Origin: Enterobacter hormaechei ATCC 49162
GTDB taxonomy: Bacteria; Pseudomonadota; Gammaproteobacteria; Enterobacterales; Enterobacteriaceae
Length of the DNA: 64,000 nucleotides
Assembly (NCBI RefSeq): GCF_001875655.1
Contig: NZ_MKEQ01000001.1
Location: 1,550,001 to 1,614,000 of the forward strand
Direction of reading: 5' to 3'
In this document: positions 17,656 to 24,456 of the stretch, one piece after another
How positions within the stretch are numbered: position 1 is the stretch's first letter
Layout of the letters: each line of letters starts with the position of its first letter
Position numbers and translations under genes: made by a program
The notes under the pieces: generated by a model
The model's input: the letters and a program-made list of their open reading frames with translations, nothing else
Database searches by the model: none
Told to the model about the DNA's origin: nothing

Positions 17656-18720
17656 TTACTTGTTTTTAGCGGCAAGCGTCGCAAACCACGGCGCAACAAA
17701 ATCTTCCGTCTGGCCCCAGCCCGGAATGATTTTCCCCAGCGACGCCACGTTCACCGCGCCCGGCTGAGCGGCCAGCAGCGCCTGCGGAATGGCCGCTGCT
17801 TTGAAATCGTAGGTGGCAGGCGTCGCTTCCCCGGCAATCTTGTTAGCGATCAGGCGCACGTTGGTCGCGCCAATCAGCTTCGGATCCACCGCCACGCTCA
17901 CTGCCCACGGGCTACCCGGCTCGCGCATCAGCTGTAAGTCCTGGTTGGAGATGTCGATGCTGTAGAGTTTGATCTCGGTGCGGCCGTTCTCTTTCAGCGC
18001 CTTATACGCCCCCTGACTGAAGGCATCCCAGGTGCCCCAGATGGCGTCGATTTTGCCTTTCGGGTACTTCGCGAGGATCGCGCCCACCTTGTTGGCGGTA
18101 TCGCCCTGCACGTCAGAGGAAACGGCACCGATGGACTCCAGCTCTTTAATTTCCGGATACTGTTTTTGCAGTTCTTTGTACGCCGCCTGACGACGCTCCA
18201 TCGGCGGGAAACCCGCGACCCACAGCTTGACGATATTCGCCTTGCCGTTGAAATCTTTCGCCAGCTGACCAAAAGAGAGGTTGGTCAGGGAAGCATCATC
18301 CTGCTGGGTGACGGTCACGCCCGGGATCTCGCCGTTCATGGCGGTATCAAACACGGCGACTTTGATCCCGGCATCCACCGCTTTCTTCACCAGCGCGGTG
18401 GAGTAAGGATCGCGCCCCTGAGAGAGAATAATCCCGTCGTATTTCTGGCTGATGGCCTGATTAACAAAGTCCTGGAATCTGGCGTCGTCCCCGTTGCTCA
18501 AAAAGGTGCTGACCTTAAAGCCAAGCTTCTTCCCTTCCTGAATCGCCCCGGCAACAAACTGCGTGGTGTTGTCGTCCGAGCCGAGGTTGCGGATCACCGC
18601 GATGCGGATCGGGCCGTCGTGGTTGGCAATGGCAGCAGGAACCGGCGCGGGCGTGGCCGCAAAGCCCGGCAGAGCCGTGAGTAACCCCAGTGCCACCAAA
18701 GAGAGCGCAATCTTTTTCAT
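17656..18720 (-). CDS. Sugar ABC transporter, periplasmic binding protein (RbsB type)
   Basis: A 354-aa class I periplasmic binding protein. The signal peptide MKKIALSLVALGLLTALPGFA ends near residue 22. The mature part has ribose-binding-protein features: IRIAVIRNLGSDDNTTQFVAGAI, YDGIILSQGRDP, GIKVAVFDTAM and DAIWGTWDAFSQGAYKAL. Sugars are the usual ligands of the family; the position beside mtnK/mtnA and a MetJ-like site upstream of the operon suggest methylthioribose or a related pentose thio-sugar (inference). It is the third gene of an ATPase-permease-binding protein-LVIVD operon, 19 bases after the permease. Confidence 0.88.
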   Translation of the reverse strand: MKKIALSLVALGLLTALPGFAATPAPVPAAIANHDGPIRIAVIRNLGSDDNTTQFVAGAIQEGKKLGFKVSTFLSNGDDARFQDFVNQAISQKYDGIILSQGRDPYSTALVKKAVDAGIKVAVFDTAMNGEIPGVTVTQQDDASLTNLSFGQLAKDFNGKANIVKLWVAGFPPMERRQAAYKELQKQYPEIKELESIGAVSSDVQGDTANKVGAILAKYPKGKIDAIWGTWDAFSQGAYKALKENGRTEIKLYSIDISNQDLQLMREPGSPWAVSVAVDPKLIGATNVRLIANKIAGEATPATYDFKAAAIPQALLAAQPGAVNVASLGKIIPGWGQTEDFVAPWFATLAAKNK

Positions 18721-18739
18721 TTATTATCCCGTTGTGTTG

Positions 18740-19735
18740 TCAGCGTTTTTGTATGTAAGTAATCGCCAGTGCCACCGCGAGCACCAGCCCTTTTATAATG
18801 TCCATGGCGTAATACGGCACGGAGAGCATCACCAGCCCGTTCGACAGCACGCCGAGAATAACCGCCCCGACCAGCGTGCCCAGCGCGTTCGGCTTGCCGG
18901 ATCCGGCCAGCGAGAAGCCAATCCACGCCGCCGCCACCGCATCCATCAGATACCCGCCGCCCGCATTCACCTGCGACGACCCGATGCGCGAGGCCAGCAA
19001 AATCCCGCCCAGCCCCGCCAGCAGCGAGGCGATCACGTAGGCCGCCACCTTGTAGCGCGTGGTGCGAATGCCCGAGAGGCGCGCCGCTTCCGGGTTGCCG
19101 CCAATGGCGTACATCCGGCGTCCATGAGTGGTCAGCGACAGCCCAAGCTGTGCCAGAAGGGTCACCGCCAGCATGATGATGACGATGGTCGGCACCTGCC
19201 CCAGCAGGCTGAACGCCGCCGGAATGGTGCCTTCAGCCATGTCGCCGCTCGGCAGCACCATGTTCTCGGTAATCGACCCGCCGTAGCTGTAGGTCATCGC
19301 CACACCCTGGATCACAAACAGGCTGGCAAGCGTGGCGAGCATGTCCGGAATGCGCAGGATGACGATAAGAAAGGCGTTAAACAGGCCGACCAGCGTGCAG
19401 AGCGCGAGGGTGATCAGAATCGACTCGGTAGTGCCGAAGCCGTGCCAGACGAAAAGCGAAATCACCAGCGCGTTCGCCAGCGACGCGGTGGAGCCGACGG
19501 AGAGATCGAACCCGCCGACGGTGAGCGAAATCGACACGCCCACGGCAATCACCGTCACGATGGCGATCGCGCGCAGAATGTTGAGGATGTTATTCGGATC
19601 GAGGAAGCTGTCGGATGCCAGGCCAAACACGGCCACCAGCGCAACGACGGTCAACAGCATGCCCCACCTGTAGAGAAAATCAAAAAGTTGCTGACGGCCA
19701 GACGCCGCCGCCGTTACTGAAAGGGCCTTGCTCAC
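18740..19735 (-). CDS. Sugar ABC transporter, permease (RbsC type)
   Basis: A 331-aa inner-membrane permease of the ribose/xylose/AI-2 class with about nine to ten hydrophobic segments. The family signature VGVSISLTVGGFDLSVGSTASLANAL is clear, and AIGGNPEAARLSGIRTTRYKV is the cytoplasmic loop that contacts the ATPase. I chose GTG at 19735 because it overlaps the ATPase stop codon (GTGA), with GGAGG nine bases upstream; the open frame upstream lies inside the ATPase gene. One permease chain implies a homodimer channel. Confidence 0.9.
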   Translation of the reverse strand: MSKALSVTAAASGRQQLFDFLYRWGMLLTVVALVAVFGLASDSFLDPNNILNILRAIAIVTVIAVGVSISLTVGGFDLSVGSTASLANALVISLFVWHGFGTTESILITLALCTLVGLFNAFLIVILRIPDMLATLASLFVIQGVAMTYSYGGSITENMVLPSGDMAEGTIPAAFSLLGQVPTIVIIMLAVTLLAQLGLSLTTHGRRMYAIGGNPEAARLSGIRTTRYKVAAYVIASLLAGLGGILLASRIGSSQVNAGGGYLMDAVAAAWIGFSLAGSGKPNALGTLVGAVILGVLSNGLVMLSVPYYAMDIIKGLVLAVALAITYIQKR

Positions 19736-21234
19736 GACGCCGTTCCTCCGGTTGAATAATAAAGTAGTGTCTCTTCGCGGGCCTCCGCCCCGGGGATTTC
19801 CGCCACGATGCGTCCGTCCCACAGCACGCAGATGCGGTCGCACAATCCCACCAGTTCAGCAAATTCGCCCGAGGCGTAAATCACCCCCTTGCCCTCGCGC
19901 GCCAGGCCGTCGATCAGCTGAAACAGATCGGTTTTGGCCTTCACGTCCACGCCTTTGGTCGGCTCGTCGAATATCAGCACGCTGGCATCGTTGCGCAGCC
20001 ATTTACCAATGGCGATCTTCTGCTGGTTGCCGCCGGAAAGCCGAAGCAGCACCTGCCCCGGCCCGCGCGTGCGCACGCCAACCCGGGCGATAATCTCTTC
20101 CGCCCAGCGCCACGCCTGACGATGACCGAACAGGCTCCAGCGCGAGAAGCTGTTATCGGCGCACACGGCAAGGTTCATGCTGACCGTCTCGTCGATAAAT
20201 ATCCCCTCTTTGCGCCGCTCCTCCGGCACCAGCGCCAGACCGCGCAGCACCGAGTCTGCCGGGTCGCGCGGGGTCCAGGCCAGTTGGTTCAGCTCACCGC
20301 GTTCGACGCGGCTTTTGCTGGCGCCAAACAGCGCCTTACAGAGTTCGGTTTTCCCCGCCCCCGCCAGCCCGGCAATGCCGAGGATTTCGCCCTTGCGCAG
20401 GTGCAGGGAGATATCTTTCAGCAGCGCATCGTCGTGCAGCCCTTCCACCCGCAGCAAGGTTTCGTCGCCGTGCGGCGGTCGCGCGGGCGGGTAGATATCG
20501 CTCAGCACATGGCCGAGCATCTTCTCGACGATCGCTTCGCCGCTCAGATCGACCATCGGGCCGGACTCGATCATCTTGCCGTCGCGCAGCACCGTCAGGG
20601 TGTCGCAGATGGCCTTCAGCTCGTGAATACGGTGGGAGATAAACACCACGCCGATACCCTGATCTTTTAAACGTCTCACCACCGCAAAAAGACGCTCGCT
20701 CTCGTGCGCGTCCAGCGGCGCGGTGGGTTCATCAAGGATCAAAAAACGGCAGTGATGAGACAAGGCGCGCGCCAGCAAAATCTGCTGCTTTTCGGCCAGC
20801 GTGCAGCTGTCGATGGCGCGGCGAACGTCGAGCGAAACATCCAGCTGCGCCAGCGCCTGCCGCGCCTGCTGGCGAACGGTGCGCCAGCGGTAGCGGTGCC
20901 CCGGCTGCGCCAGCTGGTCGAGCATAATGTTCTCTGCGATGCTCAGCCCGGGGATCAGCGCCACGTCCACCTCCTGCTGCACGAGGTGGATGCCCAGCCG
21001 TTTGGCGTCCAGCGGTTCGCGGAGACTTACCGGCTGGTTATTAATGCAAATTTCGCCTTCATAACGATCGTGCGTCCCGCACAGCACCGCCATCAGCGTC
21101 GATTTCCCCGCGCCGTTAGCACCGGTCAGCGCATGTACGGACCCGCCGGTTAAGGTGAAATTCACGCGCGACAGCGCCTGAAAGCCGGAAAAGGCCAGGC
21201 TGATACCGCGCATTTCAAGGCGACTGGAAACCAT
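19732..21234 (-). CDS. Sugar ABC transporter, double ATPase (RbsA type)
   Basis: A 500-aa ATPase with two nucleotide-binding domains in one chain. The first has Walker A GANGAGKST (about residue 40), a degenerate signature (SCTLAEKQQ) and Walker B FLILDEPTAPLD. The second has GLAGAGKTE, the signature LSGGNQQK and VLIFDEPTKGVD. One catalytically weak site is usual for RbsA/MglA relatives. ATG at 21234 follows AAGGATTTACGCGG. It is the first gene of the minus-strand operon and is divergent from hcxA; the 159-base gap holds a MetJ-like site. Confidence 0.92.
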   Translation of the reverse strand: MVSSRLEMRGISLAFSGFQALSRVNFTLTGGSVHALTGANGAGKSTLMAVLCGTHDRYEGEICINNQPVSLREPLDAKRLGIHLVQQEVDVALIPGLSIAENIMLDQLAQPGHRYRWRTVRQQARQALAQLDVSLDVRRAIDSCTLAEKQQILLARALSHHCRFLILDEPTAPLDAHESERLFAVVRRLKDQGIGVVFISHRIHELKAICDTLTVLRDGKMIESGPMVDLSGEAIVEKMLGHVLSDIYPPARPPHGDETLLRVEGLHDDALLKDISLHLRKGEILGIAGLAGAGKTELCKALFGASKSRVERGELNQLAWTPRDPADSVLRGLALVPEERRKEGIFIDETVSMNLAVCADNSFSRWSLFGHRQAWRWAEEIIARVGVRTRGPGQVLLRLSGGNQQKIAIGKWLRNDASVLIFDEPTKGVDVKAKTDLFQLIDGLAREGKGVIYASGEFAELVGLCDRICVLWDGRIVAEIPGAEAREETLLYYSTGGTAS

Positions 21235-21334
21235 CCGCGTAAATCCTTCATTACTCTTCTGATTTAGCGAATTTTTCACAGCTCCGGTTGACTGACAACG
21301 ACGGAAAAGGCATAAGATAAAGCGAAATATTATT

Positions 21335-21358
21335 AGCCATCCGGATGTCCAGACATAA
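21335..21358. promoter_or_regulatory. MetJ-like boxes between the ABC operon and hcxA
   Basis: Three in-register 8-base units resemble the MetJ box: AGCCATCC (5/8), GGATGTCC (5/8) and AGACATAA (4/8). The centre forms a perfect inverted repeat ATGTC-CA-GACAT. It is weaker than the two mtn sites but similar in style to known met operators. Placement in the divergent gap would put both the transporter operon and hcxA in the methionine regulon. Confidence 0.45.
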
Positions 21359-21393
21359 CATCGGGTTAGCGCTTGCTAAAAAAGGACAACACC

Positions 21394-22482
21394 ATGAGCA
21401 ACACCGATATCCGCGTCGTGCCCGGCCCGGCGAACTACTTCTCTCATTGCGGAAGCCTTGCGCAGCTGGATGATTTCTTTACGCCGGAACAGCTTTCCCG
21501 CGCGGTGTGGATCTACGGCGAGCGGGCAATCGAGGGCGCACGCCCTTATCTGCCGGAGAGCTTTAACGCGCCGGGGGCAAAACATCTGCTGTTTAAAGGT
21601 CATTGCAGCGAGCGTGACGTCACTCATCTGGTGAACGAGTCGGGCCGTGAAGCGAGCGTGGTGATTGGCGTGGGCGGCGGCGCGGTGATGGATACGGTCA
21701 AGGCCGTGGCGCGTCGTCTGGGTGTGCCGTTCGTGGGCATTCCCACCATCGCCGCCACCTGCGCGGCATGGACGCCCCTCTCCGTGTGGTACAACGATGC
21801 CGGTCAGGCGCTACAGTTTGAGATTTTTGACGACGCCAACTTTCTGGTGCTGGTAGAGCCGCAGATCATTCTGAACGCCCCGGCAGAATATTTGCTGGCG
21901 GGCATCGGCGATACGCTGGCGAAGTGGTACGAAGCGGTGGTCCTCGCCCCTGAACCGGAAAACCTGCCTCTGACCGTGCGTCTCGGCCTGAACGGTGCGC
22001 TGGCGATCCGCGACGTGCTGCTGGCGCGCAGTGAAGAGGCGCTTGCGGATCAGCAGCGCGGGGAACAAACGCAGGCGTTCCGGGACGTGGTGGATGCGAT
22101 TATTGCCGGAGGCGGTATGGTTGGTGGTCTGGGTGAGCGTTATACCCGCGTGGCGGCGGCGCATGCGGTGCACAACGGCTTAACCGTGCTCCCGCAGACG
22201 GAAAAATTCCTGCATGGCACCAAGGTGGCCTACGGCATTCTGGTGCAAAGCGCCCTGCTCGGTCAGGACGACGTGCTGGCGCAGCTGGTGGCGGCGTACC
22301 GGCGCTTTAACCTGCCGACCACGTTGCGCGCGCTTGACGTCGACATCAATAACCGCGACGAACTGGATCAGGTGATTGCCCACACCCTGCGTCCGGTAGA
22401 GTCGATTCACTATCTGCCGGTTGCGTTAACGCCTGACGTTCTGCGCGCCGCGTTTGAGAAGGTGGAATCCTTCCGCCGTTAA
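21394..22482 (+). CDS. hcxA: Hydroxycarboxylate dehydrogenase HcxA (YbdH)
   Basis: A 362-aa iron/zinc-containing dehydrogenase of the glycerol dehydrogenase type, equal in length to E. coli YbdH/HcxA, which reduces 2-oxo acids to 2-hydroxy acids with NAD(P)H. GVGGGAVMDTVKAVA is the dinucleotide-binding region; the metal ligands expected by alignment to GldA are Asp173 (GIGDTLAKWYE), His257 (AAAHAVHNG) and His274 (FLHGTKVAYG). ATG at 21394 has AAAGGA upstream. It is followed by an SDR gene 57 bases on. In E. coli it is divergent from ybdL; here the mtn and ABC genes separate them. Confidence 0.93.
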   Translation: MSNTDIRVVPGPANYFSHCGSLAQLDDFFTPEQLSRAVWIYGERAIEGARPYLPESFNAPGAKHLLFKGHCSERDVTHLVNESGREASVVIGVGGGAVMDTVKAVARRLGVPFVGIPTIAATCAAWTPLSVWYNDAGQALQFEIFDDANFLVLVEPQIILNAPAEYLLAGIGDTLAKWYEAVVLAPEPENLPLTVRLGLNGALAIRDVLLARSEEALADQQRGEQTQAFRDVVDAIIAGGGMVGGLGERYTRVAAAHAVHNGLTVLPQTEKFLHGTKVAYGILVQSALLGQDDVLAQLVAAYRRFNLPTTLRALDVDINNRDELDQVIAHTLRPVESIHYLPVALTPDVLRAAFEKVESFRR

Positions 22483-22539
22483 TCACGCCGACGGACTATA
22501 CCTAATGATGGTTCTCACCACTCTCGTAACGAGGTCATC

Positions 22540-23283
22540 ATGCAGATCGATTTAACAGGTAAAAAGGCGCTGGTTACCGGCGCCAGTCGTGGGCTGGGTC
22601 GGGCGATTGCGCTGTCGCTGGCGCGCGCCGGTGCCGATGTGGTTATCACCTACGAAAAATCCGTCGATAAAGCACAGCAGGTCGTCGATGAGATCAACGC
22701 GCTGGGGCGACACGGCGAGGCGATTCAGGCCGACAGCGCCAGCGCGCAGGCGATTCAGGATGCGGTCACGCAGGCGGCGCGCTCCCTCGGCGGGCTGGAC
22801 ATTCTGGTCAATAACGCCGGGATTGCGCGCGGCGGCCCGCTGGAATCCATGACCCTGGCAGACATTGACGCTCTGATTAACGTCAACATTCGCGGCGTGG
22901 TGATCGCCATTCAGGAAGCGCTGGTGCATATGTCTGACGGCGGACGCATCATCAACATCGGCAGCTGTCTGGCAAACCGCGTGGCGCAGCCGGGCATTGC
23001 CGTCTACTCAATGACCAAATCCGCCCTTAACTCTCTTACCCGCGGGCTGGCCCGCGATCTGGGGCCGCGCGGCATTACCGTTAACCTGGTGCACCCCGGC
23101 CCGACCAACAGCGATATGAACCCGGAAGACGGGGAACAGGCAGACTCTCAGCGTCAGCTTATTGCCCTGGGCCATTACGGTCAGCCGGAAGACGTCGCGG
23201 CGGCGGTCACGTTTCTTGCCAGCCCGGCTGCGGGGCAAATTTCCGGCACCGGTCTGGACGTGGACGGCGGGTTGAACGCCTGA
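22540..23283 (+). CDS. Short-chain dehydrogenase/reductase (BdcA-like)
   Basis: A 247-aa classical SDR. The NADP-binding TGASRGLG is at residues 13-20, NNAG at 91-94, and the catalytic triad is Ser142, Tyr156 and Lys160 (YSMTK). GLARDLGPRGITVNLVHPGPTNSDMNP is very like E. coli BdcA (YjgI), a protein linked to biofilm dispersal; the true substrate is unknown. It has GAGG before the ATG and lies 57 bases after hcxA on the same strand, so they may be co-transcribed. A hairpin (CCTCTG/CAGAGG) follows at about 23301-23322, without a T run. Confidence 0.85.
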   Translation: MQIDLTGKKALVTGASRGLGRAIALSLARAGADVVITYEKSVDKAQQVVDEINALGRHGEAIQADSASAQAIQDAVTQAARSLGGLDILVNNAGIARGGPLESMTLADIDALINVNIRGVVIAIQEALVHMSDGGRIINIGSCLANRVAQPGIAVYSMTKSALNSLTRGLARDLGPRGITVNLVHPGPTNSDMNPEDGEQADSQRQLIALGHYGQPEDVAAAVTFLASPAAGQISGTGLDVDGGLNA

Positions 23284-23392
23284 TCGCATATTTCCTGCAA
23301 GCCTCTGTCGCCCGGCAGAGGCCTGTTCGAGCCGCCTCGACGATTCGCGTTTTGCCGCTTTCACCCATTTTTTCTCCGCTCTACAGTATCCC

Positions 23393-23417
23393 ATTAGAAA
23401 TTCGGAATTTATCTAAT
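23393..23417. promoter_or_regulatory. Inverted repeat upstream of the RelE/XRE pair
   Basis: Outer arms ATTAGA / TCTAAT enclose inner arms AAATT-CGG-AATTT. It lies 50-75 bases before the toxin start, in AT-rich DNA, where a toxin-antitoxin operator bound by the XRE antitoxin would be expected. The role is inferred. Confidence 0.4.
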
Positions 23418-23466
23418 AGTCTTATTATTCCCTTATATTTTGTGTGGGCGTACAGTGGAGGTACGG

Positions 23467-23772
23467 ATGAAGATTGTCTGGTCCAATGGTGCAAAGAAGG
23501 CATTTTCAAAGATTGACGAGCGGTATCAGCATCGCATTGAGGTAAAGCTCTCCGAGTTAGATGACCGCTCTGCTCCCCGGCCCGATATCAAGAAAATATC
23601 GGCGACAGAAGATCATTTCCGGCTACGCGTTGGCGATTACCGCATCATCTATACGCTTCGGGACGATCCCGATGACCATTGTTATGTTTTGGCCGTCAAG
23701 CGCAGAACTTCAACGACTTACCTGCATGAGGAGAGTGCCAACTATGGCTGTACAGCTAATCAAGGACGATAA
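23467..23772 (+). CDS. RelE/ParE-family toxin
   Basis: A 101-aa protein of the RelE/ParE fold. It opens MKIVWSNGAKKAFSKID and has the characteristic core HFRLRVGDYRIIYTL followed by VLAVKRRTSTTYLHEE, as in ribosome-dependent mRNA interferases. ATG at 23467 follows GGAGGTACGG; the frame continues upstream only from a poor start. Toxin-before-antitoxin order with an XRE partner is the HigBA-like arrangement. The antitoxin start lies within its last codons (29-base overlap). Confidence 0.85.
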   Translation: MKIVWSNGAKKAFSKIDERYQHRIEVKLSELDDRSAPRPDIKKISATEDHFRLRVGDYRIIYTLRDDPDDHCYVLAVKRRTSTTYLHEESANYGCTANQGR

Positions 23773-24148
23773 CGGGAAAACGCAGTACGTCGTTATTCCC
23801 TATCACGAGTATTTTCGTATGCTCTTACAGATGGCAGAAATTGACGATGAAACCGACGACGATCTGGAGGATATTGAGGTCGAACACGATAGCCTGGATG
23901 ATGTGGAATTGCCCGGAGAAGTGTGCAGCATCATGACCTGGCAGAAGGTCAGCCTACAGGCCGCCTGGCGCATTTTACGCGGTATGTCTCAGCAGGAGGT
24001 GGCGGAGAAGCTTGGCATCACCCAGTCCGCCGTGTCACAGCTGGAAGCGCTGGACTCCCGTCCGCAAAAGCGCACCCGCGAAAAGCTGGCGGCGATCTAC
24101 GGCTGTAAACAGGAGCAGATCAGCCTCTATTTACCAAAAGAGGGTTAA
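23744..24148 (+). CDS. XRE-family antitoxin with an acidic N-terminal region
   Basis: A 134-aa antitoxin. The N-terminal half begins [30 protein letters not shown], which looks Phd/YefM-like, and continues into a very acidic linker ([17 protein letters not shown]). The C-terminal half is a Cro/CI helix-turn-helix ([21 protein letters not shown]). GAGGAGAG lies eight bases before the ATG. The combination suggests that one part binds the toxin and the other the operator. Its stop overlaps the ybdD stop on the other strand by four bases. Confidence 0.82.
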   Translation: MAVQLIKDDNGKTQYVVIPYHEYFRMLLQMAEIDDETDDDLEDIEVEHDSLDDVELPGEVCSIMTWQKVSLQAAWRILRGMSQQEVAEKLGITQSAVSQLEALDSRPQKRTREKLAAIYGCKQEQISLYLPKEG

Positions 24149-24342
24149 CAGCACTTCGCCCCGCCCTTGCCACCGTAGCGGGCGTCCTGGCGGTCGCGGA
24201 AAAATTCTTCGTAGGTCATGGGCGTCTGGTCCGGGTGGTTGACGCGCATATGCTCGACGTAGTTATCGTAATCCGGCACGCCAATCATCATTTTAGCGGC
24301 CTGGCCCAGGTACTTACCTGCTTTGGAAAGGGTGTCAAACAT
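24145..24342 (-). CDS. ybdD: YbdD family small protein (partner of CstA)
   Basis: A 65-aa protein nearly identical to E. coli YbdD (DUF466/YjiX family), with the core [28 protein letters not shown] and a cysteine-ending tail KCC. Its relatives are encoded with CstA/BtsT pyruvate or peptide transporters and are thought to modulate them. It starts at ATG 24342, after the repeat that separates it from cstA; it is most likely the second gene of cstA-ybdD. Confidence 0.92.
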   Translation of the reverse strand: MFDTLSKAGKYLGQAAKMMIGVPDYDNYVEHMRVNHPDQTPMTYEEFFRDRQDARYGGKGGAKCC

Positions 24343-24360
24343 AAGTCGTTTCTCACATGT

Positions 24361-24444
24361 TCCCCTCACCCCGGCCCTCTCCCCAAAGGGGAGAGGGTGT
24401 TAGAAGTCCCCTCTCCCCTTTGGGGAGAGGGTTAGGGTGAGGGG
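24361..24444. repeat. Double GGGGAGAGGG-type repeat between cstA and ybdD
   Basis: Two copies face each other: the left half starts CCCCTCACCCCGGCCCTC and the right half ends GTTAGGGTGAGGGG, each with its own CTCTCCCC/GGGGAGAG hairpin. The element lies inside the cstA-ybdD unit and could reduce expression of the downstream gene. Confidence 0.75.
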
Positions 24445-24456
24445 TGGTTGTTCAAA

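Noticed and set aside
24361..24444. CRISPR array or classical terminator
   Set aside because: The repeated CTCTCCCC/GGGGAGAG units are two facing hairpins with no regular spacers, and neither is followed by a proper T run; it fits a dispersed palindromic repeat.
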